From positions 2,213,501-2,277,500 of the forward strand of contig OW285192.1 of NCBI GenBank assembly GCA_935421135.1: DNA of 64,000 nucleotides, written 5' to 3'. The position numbers were made by a program, and so were the translations under genes. The DNA is from Bugulina stolonifera (Eukaryota; Bryozoa; Gymnolaemata; Cheilostomatida; Bugulidae). Positions 1-12,700 of the stretch are shown piece after piece (the stretch's first letter is position 1; each line of letters begins with the position of its first letter). The notes below the pieces were generated by a model, which saw only the letters and a program-made list of their open reading frames with translations, searched no databases and was not told where the DNA came from.

Positions 1-183
1 GACTAGTTTGAATAGTAGAGAGGGTAGCAGATAACACAGAAGTATATATTGTGATACTTGAGTGAATCTCATTTCACTGTATAGCTATATAACGCATCTA
101 CCAAAGCATGTTTGTATATCTACATGTAACTTGTTACTAAATAACATCAACTCTTTACAAATACAGATAGTAGACAGATGGAT
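1..183 (-). other. Intron 10 unique sequence, duplicated at 60384-60566
   Basis: This segment matches 60384-60566 with about three differences. It shows that the left edge of the window is the same intron 10 as in the second FBXW7 copy, and that exon 11 should lie about 60 nt left of base 1. Confidence 0.9.
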
Positions 184-3100
184 GTAGTTTGTATGTACTG
201 TATTGTACTTACATATCGTCATGTAGGTGCATGTAGTTTGTATGTACTGTATAGTACTTACATATCGTCATGTAGGTATATGTAGTTTGTATGTACTGTA
301 TACTACTTACATATCGTCATGTAGGTATATGTAGTTTATATGTACTGTATAGTATCTACATATCGTCATGTAGGTATATGTAGTTTGTATGTACTGTATA
401 GTACTTACATATCGTCATGTAGGTATATGTAGTTTGTATGTACTGTATAGTACTTACGTATCGTCATGTAGGTATATGTAGTTTGTATGTACTGTATTGT
501 ACTTACATATCGTCATGTAGGTATAATATGTAGTTTGTATGTACTGTATAGTACTTACATATCGTCATGTAGGTATATGTAGTTTGTATGTACTGTATAG
601 TACTTACATATCGTCATGTAGGTATATGTCGTTTGTATGTACTGTATAGTACTTACATATCGTCATGTAGGTATATGTAGTTTGTATGTACTGTATAGTA
701 CTTACATATCGTCATGTAGGTATATGTAGTTTGTATGTACTGTATGGTACTTACATATCGTCATGTAGGTGTATGTAGTTTGTATGCACTGTATAGTACT
801 TACATATCGTCATGTAGGTATATGTAGTTTGTATGTACTGTATAGTACTTACATATCGTCATGTAGGTATATGTAGTTTGTATGTACTGTATAGTACTTA
901 CATATCGTCATGTAGGTATATGTAGTTTGTATGTACTGTATAGTACTTACATATCGTCATGTAGGTGTATGTAGTTTGTATGTACTGTACAGTACTTACA
1001 TATCGTCATGTAGGTATATGTAGTTTGTATGTACTGTATAGTATCTACATATCGTCATGTAGTTTGTATGTAGTTTGTATGTACTGTATAGTACTTACAT
1101 ATCGTCATGTAGGTATATGTAGTTTGTATGTACTGTATAGTACTTACATATCGTCATGTAGGTATATGTAGTTTGTATGTACTGTATAGTACTTACATAT
1201 CGTCATGTAGGTATATGTAGTTTGTATGTACTGTATAGTACTTACATATCGTCATGTAGGTGCATGTAGTTTGTATGTACTGTATAGTACTTACATATTG
1301 TCATGTAGGTATATGTAGTTTGTATGTACTGTACAGTACTTACATATCGTCATGTAGGTATATGTAGTTTGTATGTACTGTATAGTATCTACATATCGTC
1401 ATGTAGTTTGTATGTAGTTTGTATGTACTGTATAGTACTTACATATCGTCATGTAGGTATATGTAGTTTGTATGTACTGTATAGTACTTACATATCGTCA
1501 TGTAGGTATACGTAGTTTGTATGTACTGTATAGTACTTACATATCGTCATGTAGGTGCATGTAGTTTGTATGTACTGTATAGTACTTACATACCGTCATG
1601 TAGGTATATGTAGTTTGTATGCACTGTATAGTACTTACATATCGTCATGTAGGTGCATGTAGTTTGTATGTACTGTATAGTACTTACATATCGTCATGTA
1701 GGTATATGTAGTTTGTATGTACTGTATAGTACTTACATATCATCATGTAGGTGTATGTAGTTTGTATGTACTGTATAGTACTTACATATCGTCATGTAGG
1801 TATATGTAGTTTGTATGTACTGTATAGTACTTACATATCGTCATATAGGTATATGTAGTTTGTATGTACTGTACAGTACTTACATATCGTCATGTAGGTA
1901 TATGTAGTTTGTATGTACTGTATAGTACTTACATATCGTCATGTAGGTACATGTAGTTTGTATGTACTGTATTGTACTTACATATCGTCATGTAGGTATA
2001 TGTAGTTTGTATGTACTGTATAGTACTTACATATCGTCATGTAGGTGCATGTAGTTTGTATGTACTGTATAGTACTTACATACCGTCATGTAGGTATATG
2101 TAGTTTGTATGTACTGTATAGTACTTACATATCGTCATGTAGATATATGTAGTTTGTATGTACTGTATAGTACTTACATATCGTCATGTAGGTATATGTA
2201 GTTTGTATGTACTGTATAGTACTTACATATCGTCATGTAGGTATATGTAGTTTGTATGTACTGTATAGTACTTACATATCGTCATGTAGGTATATGTAGT
2301 TTGTATGCACTGTATAGTACTTACATATCGTCATGTAGGTGCATGTAGTTTGTATGTACTGTATAGTACTTACATACCGTCATGTAGGTGTATGTAGTTT
2401 GTATGTACTGTATAGTACTTACATATCGTCATGTAGGTATATGTAGTTTGTATGCACTGTATAGTACTTACATATCGTCATGTAGGTGCATGTAGTTTGT
2501 ATGTACTGTATAGTACTTACATATCGTCATGTAGGTATATGTAGTTTGTATGTACTGTATAGTACTTACATACCGTCATGTAGGTGTATGTAGTTTGTAT
2601 GTACTGTATAGTACTTACATATCGTCATGTAGGTATATGTAGTTTGTATGTACTGTATAGTACTTACATATCGTCATGTAGGTATATGTAGTTTGTATGT
2701 ACTGTATAGTACTTACATATCGTCATGTAGGTGTATGTAGTTTGTATGTACTGTACAGTACTTACATATCGTCATGTAGGTATATGTAGTTTGTATGTAC
2801 TGTATAGTATCTACATATCGTCATGTAGGTATATGTAGCTTGTATGTACTGTATAGTACTTACATATCGTCATGTAGGTATATGTAGTTTGTATGTACTG
2901 TATAGTACTTACATATCGTCATGTAGGTATATGTAGTTTGTATGTACTGTATTGTACTTAGATATCGTCATGTAGGTATATGTAGTTTGTATGTACTGTA
3001 TAGTACTTACATATCGTCATGTAGGTATATGTAGTTTGTATGTACTGTATAGTACTTACATATCGTCATGTAGGTATATGTAGTTTGTATGTACTGTATA

Positions 3101-6100
3101 GTACTTACATATCGTCATGTAGGTATATGTAGTTTGTATGTACTGTATAGTACTTACATATCGTCATGTAGGTATATGTAGTTTGTATGTACTGTATAGT
3201 ACTTACATATCGTCATGTAGGTGCATGTAGTTTGTATGTACTGTATTGTACTTACATATCGTCATGTAGGTATATGTAGTTTGTATGTACTGTATTGTAC
3301 TTACATATCGTCATGTAGGTATATGTAGTTTGTATGTACTGTATTGTACTTACATATCGTCATGTAGGTATATGTAGTTTGTATGTACTGTATAGTACTT
3401 ACATATCGTCATGTAGGTATATGTAGCTTGTATGTACTGTATAGTACTTACATATCGTCATGTAGGTATATGTAGTTTGTATGTACTGTATAGTACTTAC
3501 ATATCGTCATGTAGGTATATGTAGTTTGTATGTACTGTATAGTACTTACATATCGTCATGTAGGTATATGTAGTTTGTATGTACTGTATAGTACTTACAT
3601 ATCGTCATGTAGGTATATGTAGTTTGTATGCACTGTATAGTACTTACATATCGTCATGTAGGTATATGTAGTTTGTATGTACTGTACAGTACTTACATAT
3701 CGTCATGTAGGTATATGTAGTTTGTATGTACTGTATAGTACTTACATATCGTCATGTAGGTACATGTAGTTTGTATGTACTGTATAGTACTTACATATCG
3801 TCATGTAGGTATATGTAGTTTGTATGTACTGTATTGTACTTACATATCGTCATGTAGGTATATGTAGTTTGTATGTACTGTATAGTACTTACATATCGTC
3901 ATGTAGGTATATGTAGTTTGTATGTACTGTACAGTACTTACATATCGTCATGTAGGTATATGTAGTTTGTATGTACTGTATAGTACTTACATATCGTCAT
4001 GTAGGTACATGTAGTTTGTATGTACTGTATTGTACTTGCATACCGTCATGTAGGTGCATGTAGTTTGTATGTACTGTATAGTACTTACATATCGTCATGT
4101 AGGTATATGTAGTTTGTATGTACTGTATAGTACTTACATATCGTCATGTAGGTATATGTAGTTTGTATGTAGTGTATAGTACTTACATATCGTCATGTAG
4201 GTATATGTAGTTTGTATGTACTGTATAGTATCTACATATCGTCATGTAGGTATATGTAGTTTGTATGTACTGTATAGTACTTACATATCGTCATGTAGGT
4301 GCATGTAGTTTGTATGTACTGTATAGTACTTACTTATCGTCATGTAGGTATATGTAGTTTGTATGTACTGTATAGTACTTACATATCGTCATGTAGGTAT
4401 ATGTAGTTTGTATGTACTGTATAGTACTTACATATCGTCATGTAGGTATATGTAGTTTGTATGTACTGTATAGTACTTACATATTGTCATGTAGGTATAT
4501 GTAGTTTGTATGTACTGTATAGTACTTACATATCGTCATGTAGGTACATGTAGTTTGTATGTACTGTATTGTACTTACATATCGTCATGTAGGTATATGT
4601 AGTTTGTATGTACTGTATAGTACTTACATATCGTCATGTAGGTATATGTAGTTTGTATGTACTGTATGGTACTTACGTATCGTCATGTAGGTATATGTAG
4701 TTTGTATGTACTGTATAGTATCTACATATCGTCATGTAGGTATATGTAGTTTGTATGTACTGTATTATGCTTACATATCGTCATGTAGGTATATGTAGTT
4801 TGTATGTACTGTATAGTACTTACATATCGTCATGTAGGTATATGTAGTTTGTATGTACTGTATAGTATCTACATATCGTCATGTAGGTATATGTAGTTTG
4901 TATGTACTGTATACTACTTACATATCGTCATGTAGGTATATGTAGTTTGTATGTACTGTATAGTACTTACATATCGTCATGTAGGTATATGTAGTTTGTA
5001 TGTACTGTATTATGCTTACATATCGTCATGTAGGTATATGTAGTTTGTATGTACTGTATAGTACTTACATATCGTCATGTAGGTATATGTAGTTTGTATG
5101 TACTGTATAGTACTTACATATCGTCATGTAGGTATATGTAGTTTGTATGTACTGTATTGTACTTAGATATCGTCATGTAGGTATATGTAGTTTGTATGTA
5201 CTGTATAGTACTTACATATCGTCATGTAGGTATATGTAGTTTGTATGTACTGTATAGTACTTACATATCGTCATGTAGGTATATGTAGTTTGTATGTACT
5301 GTATTGTACTTAGATATCGTCATGTAGGTATATGTAGTTTGTATGTACTGTATAGTACTTACATATCGTCATGTAGGTATATGTAGTTTGTATGTACTGT
5401 ATAGTACTTACATATCGTCATGTAGGTATATGTAGTTTGTATGTACTGTATAGTACTTACATATCGTCATGTAGGTATATGTAGTTTGTATGTACTGTAT
5501 AGTACTTACATATCGTCATGTAGGTATATGTAGTTTGTATGTACTGTATTGTACTTAGATATCGTCATGTAGGTATATGTAGTTTGTATGTACTGTATAG
5601 TACTTACATATCGTCATGTAGGTATATGTAGTTTGTATGTACTGTATAGTACTTACATATCGTCATGTAGGTATATGTAGTTTGTATGTACTGTATTGTA
5701 CTTACATATCGTCATGTAGGTATATGTAGTTTGTATGTACTGTATAGTACTTACATACCGTCATGTAGGTGCATGTAGTTTGTATGTACTGTATTGTACT
5801 TAGATATCGTCATGTAGGTATATGTAGTTTGTATGTACTGTATAGTACTTACATATCGTCATGTAGGTATATGTAGTTTGTATGTACTGTATAGTACTTA
5901 CATATCGTCATGTAGGTATATGTAGTTTGTATGTACTGTATAGTACTTACATATCGTCATGTAGGTATATGTAGTTTGTATGTACTGTATAGTACTTACA
6001 TATCGTCATGTAGGTATATGTAGTTTGTATGTACTGTATAGTATCTACATATCGTCATGTAGGTATATGTAGCTTGTATGTACTGTATAGTACTTACATA

Positions 6101-9100
6101 TCGTCATGTAGGTATATGTAGTTTGTATGTACTGTATAGTACTTACATATCGTCATGTAGGTATATGTAGTTTGTATGTACTGTATTGTACTTAGATATC
6201 GTCATGTAGGTATATGTAGTTTGTATGTACTGTATAGTACTTACATATCGTCATGTAGGTATATGTAGTTTGTATGTACTGTATAGTACTTACATATCGT
6301 CATGTAGGTATATGTAGTTTGTATGTACTGTATAGTACTTACATATCGTCATGTAGGTATATGTAGTTTGTATGTACTGTATAGTACTTACATATCGTCA
6401 TGTAGGTATATGTAGTTTGTATGTACTGTATAGTACTTACATATCGTCATGTAGGTGCATGTAGTTTGTATGTACTGTATTGTACTTACATATCGTCATG
6501 TAGGTATATGTAGTTTGTATGTACTGTATTGTACTTACATATCGTCATGTAGGTATATGTAGTTTGTATGTACTGTATAGTACTTACATATCGTCATGTA
6601 GGTATATGTAGTTTGTATGTACTGTATAGTACTTACATATCGTCATGTAGGTATATGTAGTTTGTATGTACTGTATTGTACTTACATATCGTCATGTAGG
6701 TATATGTAGTTTGTATGTACTGTATAGTACTTACATATCGTCATGTAGGTATATGTAGTTTGTATGTACTGTATTGTACTTACATATCGTCATGTAGGTA
6801 TATGTAGTTTGTATGTACTGTATAGTACTTACATATCGTCATGTAGGTATATGTAGCTTGTATGTACTGTATAGTACTTACATATCGTCATGTAGGTATA
6901 TGTAGTTTGTATGTACTGTATAGTACTTACATATCGTCATGTAGGTATATGTAGTTTGTATGCACTGTATAGTACTTACATATCGTCATGTAGGTATATG
7001 TAGTTTGTATGTACTGTACAGTACTTACATATCGTCATGTAGGTATATGTAGTTTGTATGTACTGTATAGTACTTACATATCGTCATGTAGGTACATGTA
7101 GTTTGTATGTACTGTATAGCACTTACATATCGTCATGTAGGTATATGTAGTTTGTATGTACTGTATTGTACTTACATATCGTCATGTAGGTATATGTAGT
7201 TTGTATGTACTGTATAGTACTTACATATCGTCATGTAGGTATATGTAGTTTGTATGTACTGTACAGTACTTACATATCGTCATGTAGGTATATGTAGTTT
7301 GTATGTACTGTATAGTACTTACATATCGTCATGTAGGTACATGTAGTTTGTATGTACTGTATTGTACTTGCATACCGTCATGTAGGTGCATGTAGTTTGT
7401 ATGTACTGTATAGTACTTACATATCGTCATGTAGGTATATGTAGTTTGTATGTACTGTATAGTACTTACATATCGTCATGTAGGTATATGTAGTTTGTAT
7501 GTAGTGTATAGTACTTACATATCGTCATGTAGGTATATGTAGTTTGTATGTACTGTATAGTATCTACATATCGTCATGTAGGTATATGTAGTTTGTATGT
7601 ACTGTATAGTACTTACATATCGTCATGTAGGTGCATGTAGTTTGTATGTACTGTATAGTACTTACTTATCGTCATGTAGGTATATGTAGTTTGTATGTAC
7701 TGTATAGTACTTACATATCGTCATGTAGGTATATGTAGTTTGTATGTACTGTATAGTACTTACATATCGTCATGTAGGTATATGTAGTTTGTATGTACTG
7801 TATAGTACTTACATATCGTCATGTAGGTATATGTAGTTTGTATGTACTGTATTGTACTTACATATCGTCATGTAGGTATATGTAGTTTGTATGTACTGTA
7901 TAGTACTTACATATTGTCATGTAGGTATATGTAGTTTGTATGTACTGTATAGTACTTACATATCGTCATGTAGGTACATGTAGTTTGTATGTACTGTATT
8001 GTACTTACATATCGTCATGTAGGTATATGTAGTTTGTATGTACTGTATAGTACTTACATATCGTCATGTAGGTATATGTAGTTTGTATGTACTGTATGGT
8101 ACTTACGTATCGTCATGTAGGTATATGTAGTTTGTATGTACTGTATAGTATCTACATATCGTCATGTAGGTATATGTAGTTTGTATGTACTGTATTATGC
8201 TTACATATCGTCATGTAGGTATATGTAGTTTGTATGTACTGTATAGTACTTACATATCGTCATGTAGGTATATGTAGTTTGTATGTACTGTATAGTATCT
8301 ACATATCGTCATGTAGGTATATGTAGTTTGTATGTACTGTATGGTACTTACATATCGTCATGTAGGTATATGTAGTTTGTATGTACTGTATAGTACTTAC
8401 ATATCGTCATGTAGGTATATGTAGTTTGTATGTACTGTATTATGCTTACATATCGTCATGTAGGTATATGTAGTTTGTATGTACTGTATAGTACTTACAT
8501 ATCGTCATGTAGGTATATGTAGTTTGTATGTACTGTATAGTACTTACATATCGTCATGTAGGTATATGTAGTTTGTATGTACTGTATTGTACTTAGATAT
8601 TGTCATGTAGGTATATGTAGTTTGTATGTACTGTATAGTACTTACATATCGTCATGTAGGTATATGTAGTTTGTATGTACTGTATAGTACTTACATATCG
8701 TCATGTAGGTATATGTAGTTTGTATGTACTGTATTGTACTTAGATATCGTCATGTAGGTATATGTAGTTTGTATGTACTGTATAGTACTTACATATCGTC
8801 ATGTAGGTATATGTAGTTTGTATGTACTGTATAGTACTTACATATCGTCATGTAGGTATATGTAGTTTGTATGTACTGTATAGTACTTACATATCGTCAT
8901 GTAGGTATATGTAGTTTGTATGCACTGTATAGTACTTACATATCGTCATGTAGGTATATGTAGTTTGTATGTACTGTATAGTACTTACATATCGTCATGT
9001 AGGTACATGTAGTTTGTATGTACTGTATAGTACTTACATATCGTCATGTAGGTATATGTAGTTTGTATGTACTGTATAGTACTTACATATCGTCATGTAG

Positions 9101-9630
9101 GTATATGTAGTTTGTATGTACTGTATTGTACTTACATATCGTCATGTAGGTACATGTAGTTTGTATGTACTGTATAGTACTTACATATCGTCATGTAGGT
9201 ATATGTAGTTTGTATGTACTGTATAGTACTTACATATCGTCATGTAGGTATATGTAGTTTGTATGTACTGTATTGTACTTACATATCGTCATGTAGGTAT
9301 ATGTAGTTTGTATGTACTGTATTATACTTACATATCGTCATGTAGGTATATGTAGTTTGTATGTACTGTATAGTACTTACATATCGTCATGTAGGTATAT
9401 GTAGTTTGTATGCACTGTATTGTACTTACATATCGTCATGTAGGTATATGTAGTTTGTATGCACTGTATTGTACTTACATATCGTCATGTAGGTATATGT
9501 AGTTTGTATGTACTGTATAGTACTTACATATCGTCATGTAGGTATATGTAGTTTGTATGTACTGTATTGTACTTACATATCGTCATGTAGTTTGTATGTA
9601 CTGTATAGTACTTACATATCGTCATGTAGG
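184..9630 (-). repeat. 49-bp minisatellite, about 190 copies, intron 10 of FBXW7
   Basis: Unbroken direct tandem array of a 49-bp unit with few substitutions per copy. In gene orientation each unit carries CTACATGACGATAT|GTAAGT, which is the last codons of exon 10 plus its 5' splice site. The period was checked from positions 861 and 910. Recurring variants (C/T, A/G, T/A changes and TATTATGC) define subtypes. The second gene copy has only one such unit at 60560-60610. Confidence 0.95.
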
Positions 9631-9797
9631 TGCATACACCGTACAGTAGATGTATGTCCATGTAGGGTATGGAGACACTGGCCTGTCTCTGTATCCCACA
9701 CTCTCAGAGTACGATCTGTAGATCCACTTATAACGATGTTATCCTTCATCTGAGACGACCAGACGCCTCCTGTGTGACCGACCAACGTCCTCAGACA
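9616..9797 (-). CDS. FBXW7: FBXW7 exon 10, WD40 repeat 2 and start of 3
   Basis: Acceptor TTGCAG and donor GATAT|GTAAGT; 182 nt, phase 0 in and phase 2 out. It codes [20 protein letters not shown] through [19 protein letters not shown] and HTSTVR carry the arginines that contact phosphodegrons in human FBXW7. The last 14-17 nt plus the donor are multiplied about 190-fold in intron 10. Confidence 0.95.
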
Positions 9798-12700
9798 CTG
9801 CAAGTACAGACATATTCAATGCATATTATGGTATTAGTAATTACTTCCCCTGTACAAACACTGTACACGGTATTAGTAATTACTTCCCCTGTACATACAC
9901 TGTACACGGTATTAGTAATTACCTCCCCTGTACATACACTGGCACGCGATATTAGTAATTACCTCCCCTGTATATACACTGTACACGGTATTAGTAATTA
10001 CCTCCCCTGTACATACACTGAACACGGTATTAGTAATTACCTCCCCCGTACATACACTGTACACAGTATTAGTAATTACCTCCCCTGTATATACACTGTA
10101 CAAGGTATTAGTAATTATCTCCCCTGTATATACACTGTACATGGTATTAGTAATTACCTCCCCTGTCTCCACGTCCCACACCTTCAAGGTATTATCATCT
10201 GAGCCGCTGACTATTCTATTTCCTGAGAATTCCAGACAAGTTATGACATGATCATCATGACCTCGTAATATCTGTATAACAGAATACAAATGGCATGTTA
10301 GCTTAGCCAATCACAGCAGAGGTATTAAGATGCTTAACCAATCACAGTGCAGGCATCATGATTATCAAGTAGTCAACAAATTACCATACATGTGGCAAAA
10401 CAAATCATCCAAACAAGAACATATTTATATATACGGTGTATATATATCTCTGTGTACAAAGTATTCACTATTGACATAGAGAGAGGTACATTGTACACTC
10501 ATATACATGTACAAAGTATTCACTATTGACATAGAGAGAGGTACATTGTACACTCATATACATGTACAAAGTATTCACTATTGACATGGAAAGAGGTACA
10601 TTGTACACTCACATATATGTACAAAGTATTCACTATTGACATGGAAAGAGGTACATTGTACACTCACATATATGTACAAAGTATTCACTATTGACATGGA
10701 GAGCGGTACATTGTACATACCTTAGTAGGTTTCACCTCACCACACCTCCAGTGATGTTCTATAGTATGGGCTCTGAGGTACATGCTCTTCCAGTCAATGT
10801 TATCATCAGATGAACTCACTTCTATAGTACGATCAGAGCAGCTGGTATTATCATCTAAGGACTCTCCTGGGTCAGTACTAAGGGACTGGGACTTGTATAT
10901 GAGACCTATAACACAGTACTCATCTGTATGTAGCTATATATGAGACCTATAACACAGTACTCATCTGTATGTAGCTATATATGAGACCTATAACACAGTA
11001 CTCATCTGTATGTTGCTATATATGAGACCTATAACACAGTACTCATCTGTATATAGCTATATATGAGACCTATAACACAGTACTCATCTGTATGTAGCTA
11101 TATATGAGACCTATAACACAGTACTCATCTGTATGTTGCTATATATGAGACCTATAACACAGTACTCATCTGTATGTAGCCATATATGAGACCTATAACA
11201 CAGTACTCATCTGTATGTAGCTATATATGAGACCTATAACACAGTACTCATCTGTAGGTTGCTATATATGAGACCTATAACACAGTACTCATCTGTATGT
11301 AGCTATATATTAGACCTATAACACAGTACTCATCTGTATGTAGCTATATATGAGACCTATAACACAGTACTCATCTGTATGTAGCTATATATGAGACCTA
11401 TAACACAGTACTCATCTGTATGTAGCTATATATGAGACCTATAACACAGTACTACTTATCTCTTTGTAGCCAGTGATCCACACACAAGTACAGACATCAA
11501 CTACCTGCCCGCATAGTGATACACCATATAGGCTTGTTATCTCTGTTATGTTTCTGCATTCTGCATTCTTGCACGTGAAAGGTGTAAAGTGCTTCCAAAC
11601 TATTATAAATCACTCCCATAACCACAAAAAAACAATTATAATGATGTGGGAAAATCTAGCCGGCAGTAAATTCCTTGCACAAGGGACACATTTGGTTGAA
11701 AGCTGACTTAAACACACTTAAATATACTTGACACACACTTGAAACACATTAGACATGTAGGCCTACTGGACTTGACCTGCACTCGATATGTACTTGACCT
11801 GCACTCGATATGTACTTGACCTGCACTCTATATGTACCCGATATGTACTTGACCTGCACTCTATATGTACTTGACCTGCACTCTATATGTACTTGACCTG
11901 CACTCTATATGTACTTGACCTGCACTCTATATGTACTTGACCTGCACTCTATATGTATCCGATATGTACTTGACCTACACTCGATATGTACTCGATAGAT
12001 TACCTAAGTCAGCGCCACTCTCTCGACATTTCTGTTTCCAGAGGAGGGTGTCTTCAGTGAGAGCTCTCCAGTATTGGCATGTCTGACCAGCTCGCAGCAA
12101 GTCTTTTGGAGTGAGGAAGGAGAGAACATACAGAGCCAGCTGGAAAATACACCAGTAACACCATTAATACAGTACACATATACAATTTAAGTACACATTG
12201 TAATGCTATAATACTAGTGTTGCACGGTGTTTCGGTATCATTCAGTTTTTATCCTTTGGCTCAAAAGCCGCGAAAATTTATAATGCGAACCAATACCGAA
12301 TGTAGCGGTTCGGTATGATTCAGTTTTAAAAATCAAACCGCGCCTGCCTCCTTAGCGCACCCACTTCCGATAATGGCTGGTGTTGTGAACACGTGAATTC
12401 ATATTATGTATTTTTCAATCTTTATAATCCGATGTCACCCTTGGAATACAGACGTACATGTAGCTGCAGCAATCATTGTCACCCAGTAATGACTTACTTT
12501 AGTTTCACTCAATTCTAGTAGTTATACTTGCATATTATTATAAATAATTAGTATTTAATAATTGTGATTTATTAGAGAAAATTCAAAATGGCACCCATTA
12601 CAGTTAAACGCAGAGTGCGACTACTCCCAAAATTGAGTATTCAGTTTTCGGTTCGACTCGGTGTTTTTTCCTAGATTTAAAAAACTGAATTAAACCGAGG

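Noticed and set aside
965..1515. Open frames inside the 49-bp array
   Set aside because: They arise from the repeat and start or stop with unit variants; the array is intronic.
184..9630. CRISPR array
   Set aside because: Units are direct tandem copies without variable spacers, in an animal intron.
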